Assembly (NCBI RefSeq): GCF_001043005.1
Contig: NZ_JYKZ01000004.1
Coordinates: 62,001-126,000, forward strand
DNA length: 64,000 bases
Direction: 5' to 3'
DNA from: Pseudomonas psychrophila
GTDB lineage: Bacteria; Pseudomonadota; Gammaproteobacteria; Pseudomonadales; Pseudomonadaceae
Under the pieces are notes generated by a model that had not been told where the DNA came from, ran no database searches, and was given only the letters and a program-made list of their open reading frames with translations. Below are positions 8,201 to 16,755 of this stretch, in pieces (within the stretch, counting starts at the first letter, position 1; each line of letters starts with the position of its first letter). The position numbers and the translations under genes are program-made.

Positions 8201-8315
8201 GCTTTCAATGGCCGCTCCTTGCTACCACTTCCCCTGCGCAACAACCTTGAATGCCGGGCGAGCATGCCAAGGGCGATTGCCGAAGGTGACTTGCGAAAAC
8301 GGGTCGATGCCCGGG

Positions 8316-9092
8316 TTATTGGCTTAAAGGCACAGTCTGCAACTGCGCCTGGCCATTGACACGGACCTGCAACGCATCGCCCTGAGCCGGGGCCGGCCAG
8401 CGCATCGTTGCCCCTGGCAACACGTAACCCAGCAACCCGTCCACGACCGGTTTGGACTGAGCACCCGACTTGAGCGCGGCCTCGGTCAATCGCGCATGTA
8501 CCGCCCCGCGATTAACCACCTCGACATAAGGCTTGCCGTCGACCTTGACGGCGCGTCCGCTCAATTGCGGCAAGCCCGCACCGCTCGGGTCCCGAGGGCG
8601 GCTGGCATCCGGCTTGCTCCACAGCCCCGCGCCATAGGCAAACAACGGCACCGAATAGCGCATCTGCAAGCGGACAGCTGCCGCAGCCTTGTTGCTGCCG
8701 GCCTCTGAGGGAGGCAGCGGCATCGGGATCTCGTCAATGATGATGCGGTAAGCGTGCTCCTCGCCCGCCGGAAAAGTCTTGGCCCGGGTCAGGCGAATCA
8801 GTTGCTTTTGTCCGGGCTGGATGGTGGCTACAGGGGGGCTGCCAACCACATCGCGCTGGTTCTGGTACTTGTCGTCAAAGCCTTCCTGATTCCAGGCGAA
8901 TACCCGTATCTGCAAGTTGGCGGGCGTGTCACCACGGTTTTCCAACCACAGGGCACTGGCCTGTTGGTCCGCTTCCAATACCGGATCGATAGGCCAGATC
9001 AAAATCGAACTGGCTGCCTGTGCAGACTGGGCCATGCCCAATACCAGCAAGCAAAAGGCCAGCCCCTGAAGTGGCCGTAAAAATGAATGCAT
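8316..9092 (-). CDS. Periplasmic pilus chaperone, Csu type
   Basis: A 258-residue protein with signal peptide (MHSFLRPLQGLAFCLLVLGM, cleavage near AQAASS) and a PapD-like immunoglobulin fold. SILIWPIDPVLEADQQASAL and LWLENRGDTPANLQIRVF are the usual first strands; RLTRAKTFPAGEEHAYRIII contains the strand that donates to subunits. It protects SCPU pilins in the periplasm until the usher takes them. ATG 9092 follows CAGGAG with 8-nt spacing. Position between pilins and usher matches csuC. Confidence 0.93.
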   Translation of the reverse strand: MHSFLRPLQGLAFCLLVLGMAQSAQAASSILIWPIDPVLEADQQASALWLENRGDTPANLQIRVFAWNQEGFDDKYQNQRDVVGSPPVATIQPGQKQLIRLTRAKTFPAGEEHAYRIIIDEIPMPLPPSEAGSNKAAAAVRLQMRYSVPLFAYGAGLWSKPDASRPRDPSGAGLPQLSGRAVKVDGKPYVEVVNRGAVHARLTEAALKSGAQSKPVVDGLLGYVLPGATMRWPAPAQGDALQVRVNGQAQLQTVPLSQ

Positions 9093-9116
9093 AAACAGGC
9101 TCCTGATCCTTGGGCA

Positions 9117-9611
9117 TCAATAAGAAATTTGCACCTGCAGCGTGTCGCTGTAGGTGCCCGCCGGCTGGTTGCCCGGCAACACCACATAGCCGTAAATCGG
9201 CAGGCTTATAGCGTTGGCATTGGTGTACGGCACGTTGACCGATTGCGCGATACCCAGGCTCTGGGTACGCGCTGCGTCTTGAAACAACTGATAGGCAATC
9301 TGCGCAGTACCGCTGCCCATCTTTAAATGCCGTCCGCTGACGTTATTCAAACCGCCATTGACTTGCATGCTTACACTGACCCCCGGCGTGCATTGCAGCG
9401 TCACACCACCTGCCAGCGCCACCGTCACTGGCGCGGTGGATAATGCGGAATACGTCCCGAAGCTCAAGGTGCCGTACAGCCCCCCCGTGCTGTTCACCAG
9501 ACAACCCGCCACGATGCTGGCGCTGACCGGTAGCGCCGCTGTCAAAGCTGCATTCACCGTTGCACTGCCGGTGCACAGCAGCACCAGTGATAGAGCACGC
9601 AGCCATGCCAC
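9117..9611 (-). CDS. SCPU-domain pilin subunit (fourth in operon)
   Basis: A 164-residue exported protein: signal peptide to about NAA (residue 22), then one SCPU domain with the two conserved cysteines (SIVAGCLVN and LQCTPG), the GTLSFGTY motif, the QLFQDAARTQ segment and a C-terminal AGTYSDTLQVQISY strand. Subunits of this kind polymerise by donor-strand exchange into archaic zigzag pili. It lies 24 bp upstream of the chaperone and 5 bp from the preceding pilin gene. Confidence 0.88.
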   Translation of the reverse strand: MAWLRALSLVLLCTGSATVNAALTAALPVSASIVAGCLVNSTGGLYGTLSFGTYSALSTAPVTVALAGGVTLQCTPGVSVSMQVNGGLNNVSGRHLKMGSGTAQIAYQLFQDAARTQSLGIAQSVNVPYTNANAISLPIYGYVVLPGNQPAGTYSDTLQVQISY

Positions 9612-9616
9612 AAGGC

Positions 9617-10150
9617 TTAAAAAGTCAACACAACAGTAATGGTGTCGCTGTAAGTCCCGGCCGGCAGCCCGGACTTGCCGGTCGCTTTGCCGTAAATATT
9701 GACTGTTTGCTCCACACCCGTGCTCAGGGGCAGCGTGACGTTGCCACCGATAGCTACCAGCGTGGTATGGCCCGAGTCGCTGTACAGGTCATAGCCCACG
9801 TAATTGCTGCCACTGGCCAATGCCCGCGTGCCTTGCGCCGCCGCTAACCCGTCATGGGCACCCGTGCCGAGAGTGATCGCGGGAGTGGTCCCGGCCGAAC
9901 ACAGCACCTTCAGGGCTCCAGCCCCGCTCATTACCTGAGCGTTCGCGGTGTCGAACAGCGTCGTGGTCGTACCGAAGTCCAGCGCCCCGAACACCGCCCC
10001 ACCAGCACCCACCACCCCGTTGATCAGGCAACTGCTCGTCAGCACCAACGAGGCATTTACAGTGCCACTCACGGTAGTGGCTGCTTGCACCGGGCCGGTC
10101 AACATCAAGCCCAACAATGAGAAACCCAGCGTTGATTTAAGTCCGCGCAT
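9617..10150 (-). CDS. SCPU-domain pilin subunit (third in operon)
   Basis: A 177-residue SCPU pilin. The signal peptide MRGLKSTLGFSLLGLMLTGP leads to cleavage near VQAA; cysteines occur at SCLING and LCSAG; FGALDFGTT, YDLYSDSGHT and AGTYSDTITVVLTF are diagnostic. The in-frame GTG at 10162 would add MGCK; I prefer ATG 10150, preceded by a GTGGGG element. It has the clean alternation and C-terminal DTITVVLTF strand expected of a major shaft subunit, so it may be the CsuA/B equivalent; which of the four is the major pilin cannot be settled by sequence alone. Confidence 0.87.
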   Translation of the reverse strand: MRGLKSTLGFSLLGLMLTGPVQAATTVSGTVNASLVLTSSCLINGVVGAGGAVFGALDFGTTTTLFDTANAQVMSGAGALKVLCSAGTTPAITLGTGAHDGLAAAQGTRALASGSNYVGYDLYSDSGHTTLVAIGGNVTLPLSTGVEQTVNIYGKATGKSGLPAGTYSDTITVVLTF

Positions 10151-10168
10151 CTTGCACCCCACTTTTGT

Positions 10169-10708
10169 TTACCAATCCAGCGTCACCCGCAGCGTGTCGC
10201 GATAGACGCCAGCCGGTAGCGCCACAGGATTTGCCATCACCATGCCATACACCGGGATCGGTACATGACCGCCACTTGCCACCACAAAATTGTGTTGCTG
10301 CCCGATGCTGTAGCTGTTGCTGCCAGCAGCATCGAGATACAAGCGATAAGGGATCATTTGCCGGCCATTACTCAGTCGGCGGTCTACGCCATTACCGTGA
10401 TTGCCACCATCGATCGAAACCGTAAAACCTCGCACTGCAGGGTTACAGGTCACCCTCAAGTTGCTCTCGCTGCCATCTAGCAACACCTCGACCGGTGTAT
10501 CCCAGGTCGGGCCTTTTGAGCCGAAATTAAGCGTTCCGAGATCATCGAGACGGTTTTCCTCTCCAGTCCCCACTCCACTGCTCACCTGGCAACTGGCCAT
10601 AATCACCAGACGCGCCTGAATCTGTCCGCTGACCATGGCCGCCTGTGCACCGCTGACCAAAAGCCCGCAGGCTGCAAGCAAGGCTGACAACTGAGCAGGG
10701 CCGGCCAT
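10169..10708 (-). CDS. SCPU-domain pilin subunit (second in operon)
   Basis: A 179-residue SCPU pilin: signal peptide MAGPAQLSALLAACGLLVSG, mature start near AQAAMVSG, cysteines in MASCQVSSG and VTCNPAV, GTLNFGSKG, and a final YRDTLRVTLDW strand. Two ATGs lie close together (10714 and 10708); AGGAGT is directly against the first and about 6 nt from the second, so 10708 is chosen. An insertion GVGTGEENRLDD before the LNFG motif distinguishes it from its neighbours. Confidence 0.87.
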   Translation of the reverse strand: MAGPAQLSALLAACGLLVSGAQAAMVSGQIQARLVIMASCQVSSGVGTGEENRLDDLGTLNFGSKGPTWDTPVEVLLDGSESNLRVTCNPAVRGFTVSIDGGNHGNGVDRRLSNGRQMIPYRLYLDAAGSNSYSIGQQHNFVVASGGHVPIPVYGMVMANPVALPAGVYRDTLRVTLDW

Positions 10709-10724
10709 ATTCATACTCCTGGCA

Positions 10725-11249
10725 CTACCACGTGAGAGTGACTTTCAACAGGTCCGCATACAGTCCTGCTGGGGGGATCTGACGCAACGGCTCGATCCGG
10801 CCATACAACGGCAACTCAACTGAACCGCTCTCAGGCACTGTGCCGCTGACAGGCACATTGACCGACAACGGGATCTGGCGGGCCGGATCGCTAAACAGTC
10901 GATAAGGAATGGGCGGGCTATCCGGCCCCAGGGCCAAATAGCGAACATCTGCGGTGCCACCATGCTGGCCACCGTCGACCTGAATTTGATAGGTGGTATC
11001 GGGATTGCATTCCAGGCGCGGTAAACGCGGGTTTATCAGCGATGCACCCAAGGGTGCCGAGGGACCGTCCAGCCGCGCAGTACGGCCGAAATCAAGGAGG
11101 CCCAAGGACTCAACGCCAGCGTCGCGGGTTATGCCCACCAGTTGGCAGCCTCGTTCGACGATGACTCGAACCTGAACCTCGTACTGCGCAGACCAGGCAC
11201 AGGTACTGAACAAGGAGCCTATGATGACTATCCCTAGACGGCACTCCAT
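10725..11249 (-). CDS. SCPU-domain pilin subunit (first in operon)
   Basis: A 174-residue SCPU protein with signal peptide MECRLGIVIIGSLFSTCAWS, cysteines (RGCQLVG, LECNPDTT), LGLLDFGRTA, PYRLFSDPARQ and the last strand YADLLKVTLTW. As first gene of the operon it follows a candidate promoter with TATAAA at 11268-11273. AAGGAAAG lies 5 nt before its ATG. It is the most divergent of the four pilins (Trp in place of the final Phe/Tyr) and could be a minor or adaptor subunit. Confidence 0.87.
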   Translation of the reverse strand: MECRLGIVIIGSLFSTCAWSAQYEVQVRVIVERGCQLVGITRDAGVESLGLLDFGRTARLDGPSAPLGASLINPRLPRLECNPDTTYQIQVDGGQHGGTADVRYLALGPDSPPIPYRLFSDPARQIPLSVNVPVSGTVPESGSVELPLYGRIEPLRQIPPAGLYADLLKVTLTW

Positions 11250-11267
11250 GACCTTTCCTTGTGTGCA

Positions 11268-11306
11268 TTTATAGGATGAAGGCTAGCATCGAAGGACGAT
11301 ACGTCC
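11268..11306 (-). promoter_or_regulatory. Candidate promoter and operator of the Csu-type pilus operon
   Basis: On the minus strand TATAAA (11273-11268) is 19 bp upstream of the first pilin ATG. A perfect 5-bp inverted repeat GGACG-ATA-CGTCC (11294-11306) covers the -35 region, where no good consensus hexamer exists, suggesting an activator or repressor site. Confidence 0.35.
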
Positions 11307-11447
11307 AGCCGTGTAAGAAATTAAACAAAGTTAAACGAAACCTAACTCTTAACTCACAGCCCCTGCACGCAAATACTCGGCCCCACGCTGATTAATCGTT
11401 ATCATGCGCGACACTTTTGCCCCACCCTCGAGTACCCGACCCTGCTT

Positions 11448-12758
11448 ATGGATACCCTCGCCAAACTGCGCGCCGGCCAACTGGCGGGCCTCAAACGCCT
11501 TGATCTGTCGTGTGGGCTGACCGAGTTCCCGCCCGAAATTTTCCAGCTGGCCGACTCGCTGGAAATTCTTAACCTGAGCGGTAACGCCCTAAGCAGCCTG
11601 CCCGATGACCTGCATCGCCTGACCCGTTTGCGCATTCTGTTTTGCTCGGACAATCAGTTCACCGAGCTACCAGCTTGCTTGGGCCAGTGCGCACAGTTGA
11701 GCATGATTGGGTTCAAAGCCAACCAGATCCAAAGTGTGCCGTCTGCTGCGCTGCCACCTTTGCTGCGGTGGCTGATCCTGACCGACAACTGCATCGAGCA
11801 ACTACCCGAAGCACTGGGCCAGCGCCCCCTGCTGCAAAAGCTGATGCTGGCCGGTAACCGTCTCCAGCAACTGCCCCGCAGCCTGGCCGGCTGTGAGCGT
11901 CTGGAACTGATCCGCCTGGCGGCCAACCAATTCAGCGAGCTGCCTGACATGCTGCTGGCACTGCCAGGCCTGAGCTGGCTGGCATACGCCGGTAACCCGT
12001 TGCAAGAAGATGCCAGCGCCCGTCGCCAGCCCGACAACACCCCGAACATCGATTGGTCGCACCTTGAGCTTGAGCACAAACTGGGCGAAGGCGCCTCCGG
12101 CATCATTTATCAAGCACGGTGGAGCCGCCCCGGTCAGGCTGACCAGTCAGTTGCCGTCAAGCTGTACAAGGGCAGCATCACCAGCGACGGCTCGCCACTC
12201 AATGAAATGAACGCCTGTATCGCCGCAGGCCGGCACCCCAACCTGATCAAGGTATTAGGACGTGTCGCCGGGCATCCTGAGAATCAGGCCGGTCTGGTCA
12301 TGGAGCTGATCGACCCGTCGTTCATCAACCTGGCGGCCCTCCCCAGTTTCGATACCTGCAGCCGTGATGTATATGCCGACAGCACCCGCTTTACCGGCGA
12401 CAGCGCTTTGCGTATCGCTCGCGGCATCGCCTCGGCGGCAGGTCATTTGCACGCGCAGGGCATCTGTCATGGCGACTTGTACGGGCACAACATTTTGTTC
12501 AATGCACAAGGCGAATGCCTGCTGGGGGATTTTGGTGCAGCGTGCTTCCACGCCATCGACGACAGCCCGCGCAGCCGTGCGCTGCAACGTATTGAAGTAC
12601 GTGCCTTCGGGATTTTACTGGGGGAGTTGCTGGAGCGGATCGATTCAGGCCTGAGTGATCAACGGCGCAGTGCGTTACAAGGCTTGCAACAGCGTTGCAT
12701 CCAGCCGGAGGTGTTGGCACGACCTGGGTTTGCTGAGGTTAACCAGATACTGGGATAA
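11448..12758 (+). CDS. Leucine-rich-repeat protein kinase (soluble LRR-kinase fusion)
   Basis: A 436-residue protein without signal peptide or membrane segment. Residues about 15-185 hold seven LRRs with consensus LxxLxLxxNxLxxLP; residues about 205-436 form a protein kinase domain. Kinase motifs: glycine loop LGEGASGII (212-220), VAVKLY Lys238, alpha-C Glu253 (LNEMN), catalytic loop HGDLYGHN (341-348, Asp343 and Asn348; Gly replaces Arg of HRD and Tyr replaces the Lys), and DFG 361-363. The alpha-F Asp is Glu (RIEVRAFG). It is thus a non-RD eukaryote-like kinase expected to be active. The gene stands alone, divergent from the pilus operon and followed by a REPIN; substrates are unknown. Confidence 0.9.
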   Translation: MDTLAKLRAGQLAGLKRLDLSCGLTEFPPEIFQLADSLEILNLSGNALSSLPDDLHRLTRLRILFCSDNQFTELPACLGQCAQLSMIGFKANQIQSVPSAALPPLLRWLILTDNCIEQLPEALGQRPLLQKLMLAGNRLQQLPRSLAGCERLELIRLAANQFSELPDMLLALPGLSWLAYAGNPLQEDASARRQPDNTPNIDWSHLELEHKLGEGASGIIYQARWSRPGQADQSVAVKLYKGSITSDGSPLNEMNACIAAGRHPNLIKVLGRVAGHPENQAGLVMELIDPSFINLAALPSFDTCSRDVYADSTRFTGDSALRIARGIASAAGHLHAQGICHGDLYGHNILFNAQGECLLGDFGAACFHAIDDSPRSRALQRIEVRAFGILLGELLERIDSGLSDQRRSALQGLQQRCIQPEVLARPGFAEVNQILG

Positions 12759-12762
12759 GTGC

Positions 12763-12907
12763 GTAGCAGCTGCCGAGGAACGAAGGCTGCGTTCGAACGC
12801 GAAGCGGTCGTAATGTCATAGTTCACGGTGTGTCGAATACACCGAAGACTCAGGTTTTACGACCGCTTCGCGCTCGAACGCAGCCTCGTTCCTACGGCAG
12901 CTGCTAC
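12763..12907. repeat. REPIN (GCTGCCGAGGAACGA type), copy 1
   Basis: Two about 50-bp arms, 12763-12813 and 12857-12907, are near-perfect inverted repeats running from GTAGCAGCTGCCG to CGGCAGCTGCTAC, around a 43-bp middle. It lies between convergent genes. A related copy is at 59047-59194. No RAYT transposase gene is in the window. Confidence 0.85.
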
Positions 12908-12922
12908 GGAGTCAGGGCAGAC

Positions 12923-13627
12923 TCAGGCCAGCGCTACAAACATGTCCTGCACGTCGTCCTGCTCTTCCAGCTTGGCCAGAAACTCCTGAACTTCAGCCAT
13001 TTGCTCGTCAGTCAAACCACTGACCGGGTTTTTCGGCTGGTAGCCCAATTTGGCCGACAACACGGTGAAGCCTTGCTCCGGCAGTGCTTTTTGCACGGAG
13101 TCCAGGTCAGTCGGCTCAGTGATGAACAAAGTCGTGCCTTCGTCTTCACCTTCTTCGAAGTCCTGGGCACCCGCTTCAATCGCGGCCATTTCAGGGTCTG
13201 CATCCGGGGTATCAGGCTTGGCTTCGATCATGCCGACGTGGTTGAAGTCCCATGCCACCGAACCCGAAGCGCCCAGTTGGCCTTTGCGGAAAGCAACGCG
13301 GATTTCAGCCACGGTGCGGTTGATGTTGTCCGTCAGGCACTCAATGATCAGCGGTACCTGATGAGGTGCAAAGCCTTCATAGGTCACACGATGGTATTGC
13401 ACGGCTTCAGTACCGATACCGGCACCTTTGTTGATCGCACGCTTGATGGTGTCAGCCGGCATCGAAGCCTTTTTGGCCTGTTCGTAGACCAGACGCAAGT
13501 GCGAGTTCATGTCCGGATCTGCGCCGTTGCGAGCAGCAACTGTCAGTTCCTTGGCCAACTTGCCAAAAATCTTGCCGCGGCTGTTGGCGGCGTCCGCTTT
13601 ATGTTTAACCTTCCACTGTGCGCCCAT
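12923..13627 (-). CDS. YebC/PmpR family protein (YeeN-like subgroup)
   Basis: A 234-residue cytosolic protein of the three-domain YebC family. The start [19 protein letters not shown] and [14 protein letters not shown], then [13 protein letters not shown] and [15 protein letters not shown], are the family signatures. The MG.QWK beginning rather than AGHSKW marks the YeeN-like paralogue. Members have been described as DNA-binding regulators (PmpR) and, for YebC proper, as factors that relieve ribosome stalling at proline runs; which applies to this subgroup is not shown here. It is a single gene downstream of the FAD oxidoreductase by 107 bp. Confidence 0.92.
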   Translation of the reverse strand: MGAQWKVKHKADAANSRGKIFGKLAKELTVAARNGADPDMNSHLRLVYEQAKKASMPADTIKRAINKGAGIGTEAVQYHRVTYEGFAPHQVPLIIECLTDNINRTVAEIRVAFRKGQLGASGSVAWDFNHVGMIEAKPDTPDADPEMAAIEAGAQDFEEGEDEGTTLFITEPTDLDSVQKALPEQGFTVLSAKLGYQPKNPVSGLTDEQMAEVQEFLAKLEEQDDVQDMFVALA

Positions 13628-13734
13628 AACTCACTCTCTCAATCTGGTGTGTCGCGGCCTGTCGGCCGTCGAATGGGCGCAAGTTTATACGGCAAGAAGT
13701 CGGCAATCGACCAAAAAATCCAATCGTTGCCTGC

Positions 13735-15126
13735 TTAACCCTTGTCGGCCTTGCCCGCAGCCGCTGCAAATCTGGCCAGACGCACATCCAGATGCCGGGG
13801 CCGGTGGCCATGGTCTTCGGCACGCTCCTTGCGCCGAATCGCATTGCGCACCATCAACGAGCCCAGGTAACGAATGGGTTCGGGCGGAAAATAACCCAAC
13901 GGTCCGTTGACCAGCGGCGAACGTGTCCAGTCATTAGCCAGCCCCTGCACCAGTGACGCCAGGATCTGCCCGCCCATGTGGCACGGACCTACCCCGCTAC
14001 CTGAATAACCAAAGCCATAAAACACATTGCCGTGGCTGCTCATCTGACCGAAAAACGGCAAACCGGTGACCGAACGATCAGAAGGCCCGTTCCAGGTAGC
14101 CTCCACTCCAACCCCCGCAAATGCCGGAAAGAACTGCTCAAGGCTTTTGCTCAGTAGCCCGGCGTAGGGTGAAGGCTGATCGAACACCGGCAACATGCGC
14201 CCGCCATAGGCAAAGGTGTTGCCGCCCTTGCCCAGCATGATTCGCCCGTCCGGGGTGTTGTGGTAGTAGTGCACGAAAATTCGTGAGTCGAGCACTGTGA
14301 CACCGCTGGTCAGGCCGATTTCCTGCAGCAAGTCAGGACGGGGTTCGGTAATCAGCATATCGCTGGACACAATCGCCACGCTGCGTTCGAACTGTGGAAA
14401 CGCCCGGGCCATCCACGCATTCATCGCCAGCACCACACGGTCGGCGCGAATGCTCCCCGCCGGGGTGCGGATCACTGCCGGGGTGCCTTCCTCCAGCCCG
14501 GTCATTGGAGTGTTCTCATAAATTTTCACGCCTAGCTGCAAGGCAACCCGGCGCAACCCGCGCACCAGCTTGCCCGGTTGCACGCTGGCCGCTGCGGGAG
14601 AAAACCAGCCCTCCATATGCTGAGCCGATCCGGCCCGGCGCTGGACCTCGTCAACGGGCAACTTGCTGAACGAGTTGATGGATTGACGCTCCAGCGCGGC
14701 AATCACGCCGTCTGTGGAGCCAACCTGCGCCTGATTGGTCGCGGTATACAGCGTGCCATCGAGGCGGTAATCCGCGTCCACTGCGTACTTTTCACAAAAC
14801 GCGCCAATCGCATAAATGCTTTGTTCTGACGCTTTGACCAGTCGCACCGCCTCCTCCACCCCGAACAAGCGTTCAAGGGTGAAGTACTTGGCCGACCAGG
14901 ACAGCGCGCAGCCTCCGTTACGCCCGCTGGCACCTGCCCCGCAGATGTCAGCCTCAATCAGCACCACGTCCAGTTCGGGGCTCTGCTCCTTGAGCATGAT
15001 CGCGGACCACAGCCCTGTGTAGCCGCCGCCCACAATGCACACTTGAGCCCGTGTTTCACCCTGCAGCGCCGTGCAGGGTTCTATATTTTCCTGGGCAAGT
15101 GCCTGTTCCAGCCAAAAAGGTCGCAT
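13735..15126 (-). CDS. FAD-dependent amine oxidoreductase (DadA/PuuB-like) of the phosphonate island
   Basis: A 463-residue flavoenzyme. VCIVGGGYTGLWSAIMLKE is the dinucleotide-binding motif, VVLIEAD ends the second strand, and GAGASGRNGG is the DadA/PuuB signature. FYGFGYSGSGVGPCHMGG is the C-terminal FAD contact. Such enzymes oxidise primary or secondary amines. It sits 16 bp after a transporter gene and near phnW/phnX, which fits the recurrent FAD enzymes (PbfC/PbfD groups) that turn N-methylated aminoethylphosphonate into phosphonoacetaldehyde or AEP. The substrate is inferred from context only. The last about 40 residues are a basic, low-complexity extension not typical of the family. 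Confidence 0.85.
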   Translation of the reverse strand: MRPFWLEQALAQENIEPCTALQGETRAQVCIVGGGYTGLWSAIMLKEQSPELDVVLIEADICGAGASGRNGGCALSWSAKYFTLERLFGVEEAVRLVKASEQSIYAIGAFCEKYAVDADYRLDGTLYTATNQAQVGSTDGVIAALERQSINSFSKLPVDEVQRRAGSAQHMEGWFSPAAASVQPGKLVRGLRRVALQLGVKIYENTPMTGLEEGTPAVIRTPAGSIRADRVVLAMNAWMARAFPQFERSVAIVSSDMLITEPRPDLLQEIGLTSGVTVLDSRIFVHYYHNTPDGRIMLGKGGNTFAYGGRMLPVFDQPSPYAGLLSKSLEQFFPAFAGVGVEATWNGPSDRSVTGLPFFGQMSSHGNVFYGFGYSGSGVGPCHMGGQILASLVQGLANDWTRSPLVNGPLGYFPPEPIRYLGSLMVRNAIRRKERAEDHGHRPRHLDVRLARFAAAAGKADKG

Positions 15127-15141
15127 GGGTCGTTCTCCTGC

Positions 15142-16467
15142 TCAGGTACGCAAAGGTTTGATCAACAACGGGTGATTGGGTACAAACGCGCAGCCGGCGT
15201 TGAGCCCTGCAGGCCTGCTGTTCCAGTGCGGGATCAGCACCAGGGAGGAAAAAAGCGCGCAGCAGGCAAATACAATAAACACCGTGACCGTGTCGAAATA
15301 GCCAGGCAACAAACCGCCAAGAATCGCCCCGACTGAACCGCAGCCATTCACAAAACCCGCCGCGGTGGCACCGGCTTTGGCGGTGCCAAAATCAATGGCG
15401 GCAGCGCCGCTGATCATGGAGTCGGGCCCGTACAGGGTCAGCCCCATTACAAACAACAAGGCCACCACCAGCGTTACGCTGCCGGAATGCAATGCCCCCA
15501 TAAAGAATGCAAGGGAAACGGTCAGCGCCAGCAGACTCAAAATGCAGGCTGGCATTCGCCGGGCGCCGAATAGCTTGTCGGAGGCCAGGCCTATCATGAT
15601 CGGCCCCAACAAACCCGCCAGCTCAAAGGCCGTGGGAATAATGGCCGCACCAACCTTACCCACTTGGGGCATTTGTTCAAAAACGATGACCGGCCCCCAC
15701 AACAGAATTGCGTAACGCGCCGGCTTCAACATGAAGTACGCCAGCCCCAGGGTCAGTACCGTGCGATTGCGCATGATCTCGCGCAGCGGGGCCAAGACAC
15801 TGATGCGTTTTTCGGCAGCAATCTCCTCAGCGCTCATTTCCGGCTCCGGCTCGACCGCAGGTAGACCGACATCTTCAGGAGTGTTGCGCTGGAATATAAA
15901 GAACAGCCCCGCCACCAATGCCACCACCACTGCACTGGAAATAAACGCCGCGTGCCAGGTACCCATCAGCGTGTATGCCCACCACCCGGCAAAGGGTGAA
16001 GCCACCAGCCCGCCAAAGGCGTAACACGAACTCCACAGCCCCAGCACCCGACCACGCTGCTCGGACGGGAAGAAACTTCCGATGTTTTTGCACAGGCCCG
16101 ACCAGCCCGTCGATTGCGCCAACCCCTGGATCAGCATGCAAGTAGCAAAAATCGGCAAAGTGGCGTAAGTGCCCATAACCAGTGCCGCCAGCGCCGAAAT
16201 GATCAAGCCGCCCAACACCACAACCCTGGGCCCAAAGCGGTCCGCAAGGATCCCCCAAGTGAATTGCCCGACGGCATACGCGGCGAGGTAGATGCCGTCA
16301 AGGTTGGCCATGGCCATCTTGTCCAGATGAAAGCTTGGGTCTTCGCTGATGCCCAGTTTGGCAACGGAGAAGGCTTTTCGTGTGAAGTAAAAGGCCGCGT
16401 AGGCCAGCCAAGTGATGGCAAAAATCTGCACGCGCCAGCGCTGGATGGTGGCAATGGACTTATTCAT
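15142..16467 (-). CDS. MFS transporter, organophosphate:phosphate antiporter-like
   Basis: A 441-residue inner-membrane protein with about 12 hydrophobic segments. FYFTRKAFSVAK near the start, YAVGQFTWGILADRFGPR (loop 2-3 motif) and the central loop (residues about 205-235, rich in Glu/Pro) resemble GlpT/UhpT/PgtP members. GLPAVEPEPEM is a hydrophilic linker between halves. Together with the FAD oxidoreductase, phnW and phnX it probably imports aminoethylphosphonate or a derivative. It is divergent from a LysR gene across 288 bp. Confidence 0.83.
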   Translation of the reverse strand: MNKSIATIQRWRVQIFAITWLAYAAFYFTRKAFSVAKLGISEDPSFHLDKMAMANLDGIYLAAYAVGQFTWGILADRFGPRVVVLGGLIISALAALVMGTYATLPIFATCMLIQGLAQSTGWSGLCKNIGSFFPSEQRGRVLGLWSSCYAFGGLVASPFAGWWAYTLMGTWHAAFISSAVVVALVAGLFFIFQRNTPEDVGLPAVEPEPEMSAEEIAAEKRISVLAPLREIMRNRTVLTLGLAYFMLKPARYAILLWGPVIVFEQMPQVGKVGAAIIPTAFELAGLLGPIMIGLASDKLFGARRMPACILSLLALTVSLAFFMGALHSGSVTLVVALLFVMGLTLYGPDSMISGAAAIDFGTAKAGATAAGFVNGCGSVGAILGGLLPGYFDTVTVFIVFACCALFSSLVLIPHWNSRPAGLNAGCAFVPNHPLLIKPLRT

Positions 16468-16755
16468 GTTGGGTCTGACCTCAGGTGTGAAATGTGCCGG
16501 CAGAATCAGAAAAGAACGCCTGTTTTTTTATTATGTTGAGCACTTCAATACCGCCCCGAGAAAGCAGACCGGCATCTATCAGACACACCCTGCTGTCCAT
16601 TTTATTGGGTTTTCAGGTCTTTTCAGGGGGTGTCACAACCCGGCGCTATCGAGGACATAACGCCGGGCCGAGGTCGATCAAAGCAATTACTGACTAATAG
16701 GTAAAATCGATTTATCGTATTTCACTCATAAGCTCAGCTTGTAACAGGTTATCCA
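16468..16755. promoter_or_regulatory. Divergent regulatory region between transporter and LysR gene
   Basis: The region is AT-rich close to the LysR start. A perfect 10-bp palindrome AAATCGATTT (16704-16713) lies 43 bp before the LysR ATG and is a candidate core of its binding site. No typical sigma70 pair stands out. Confidence 0.35.
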
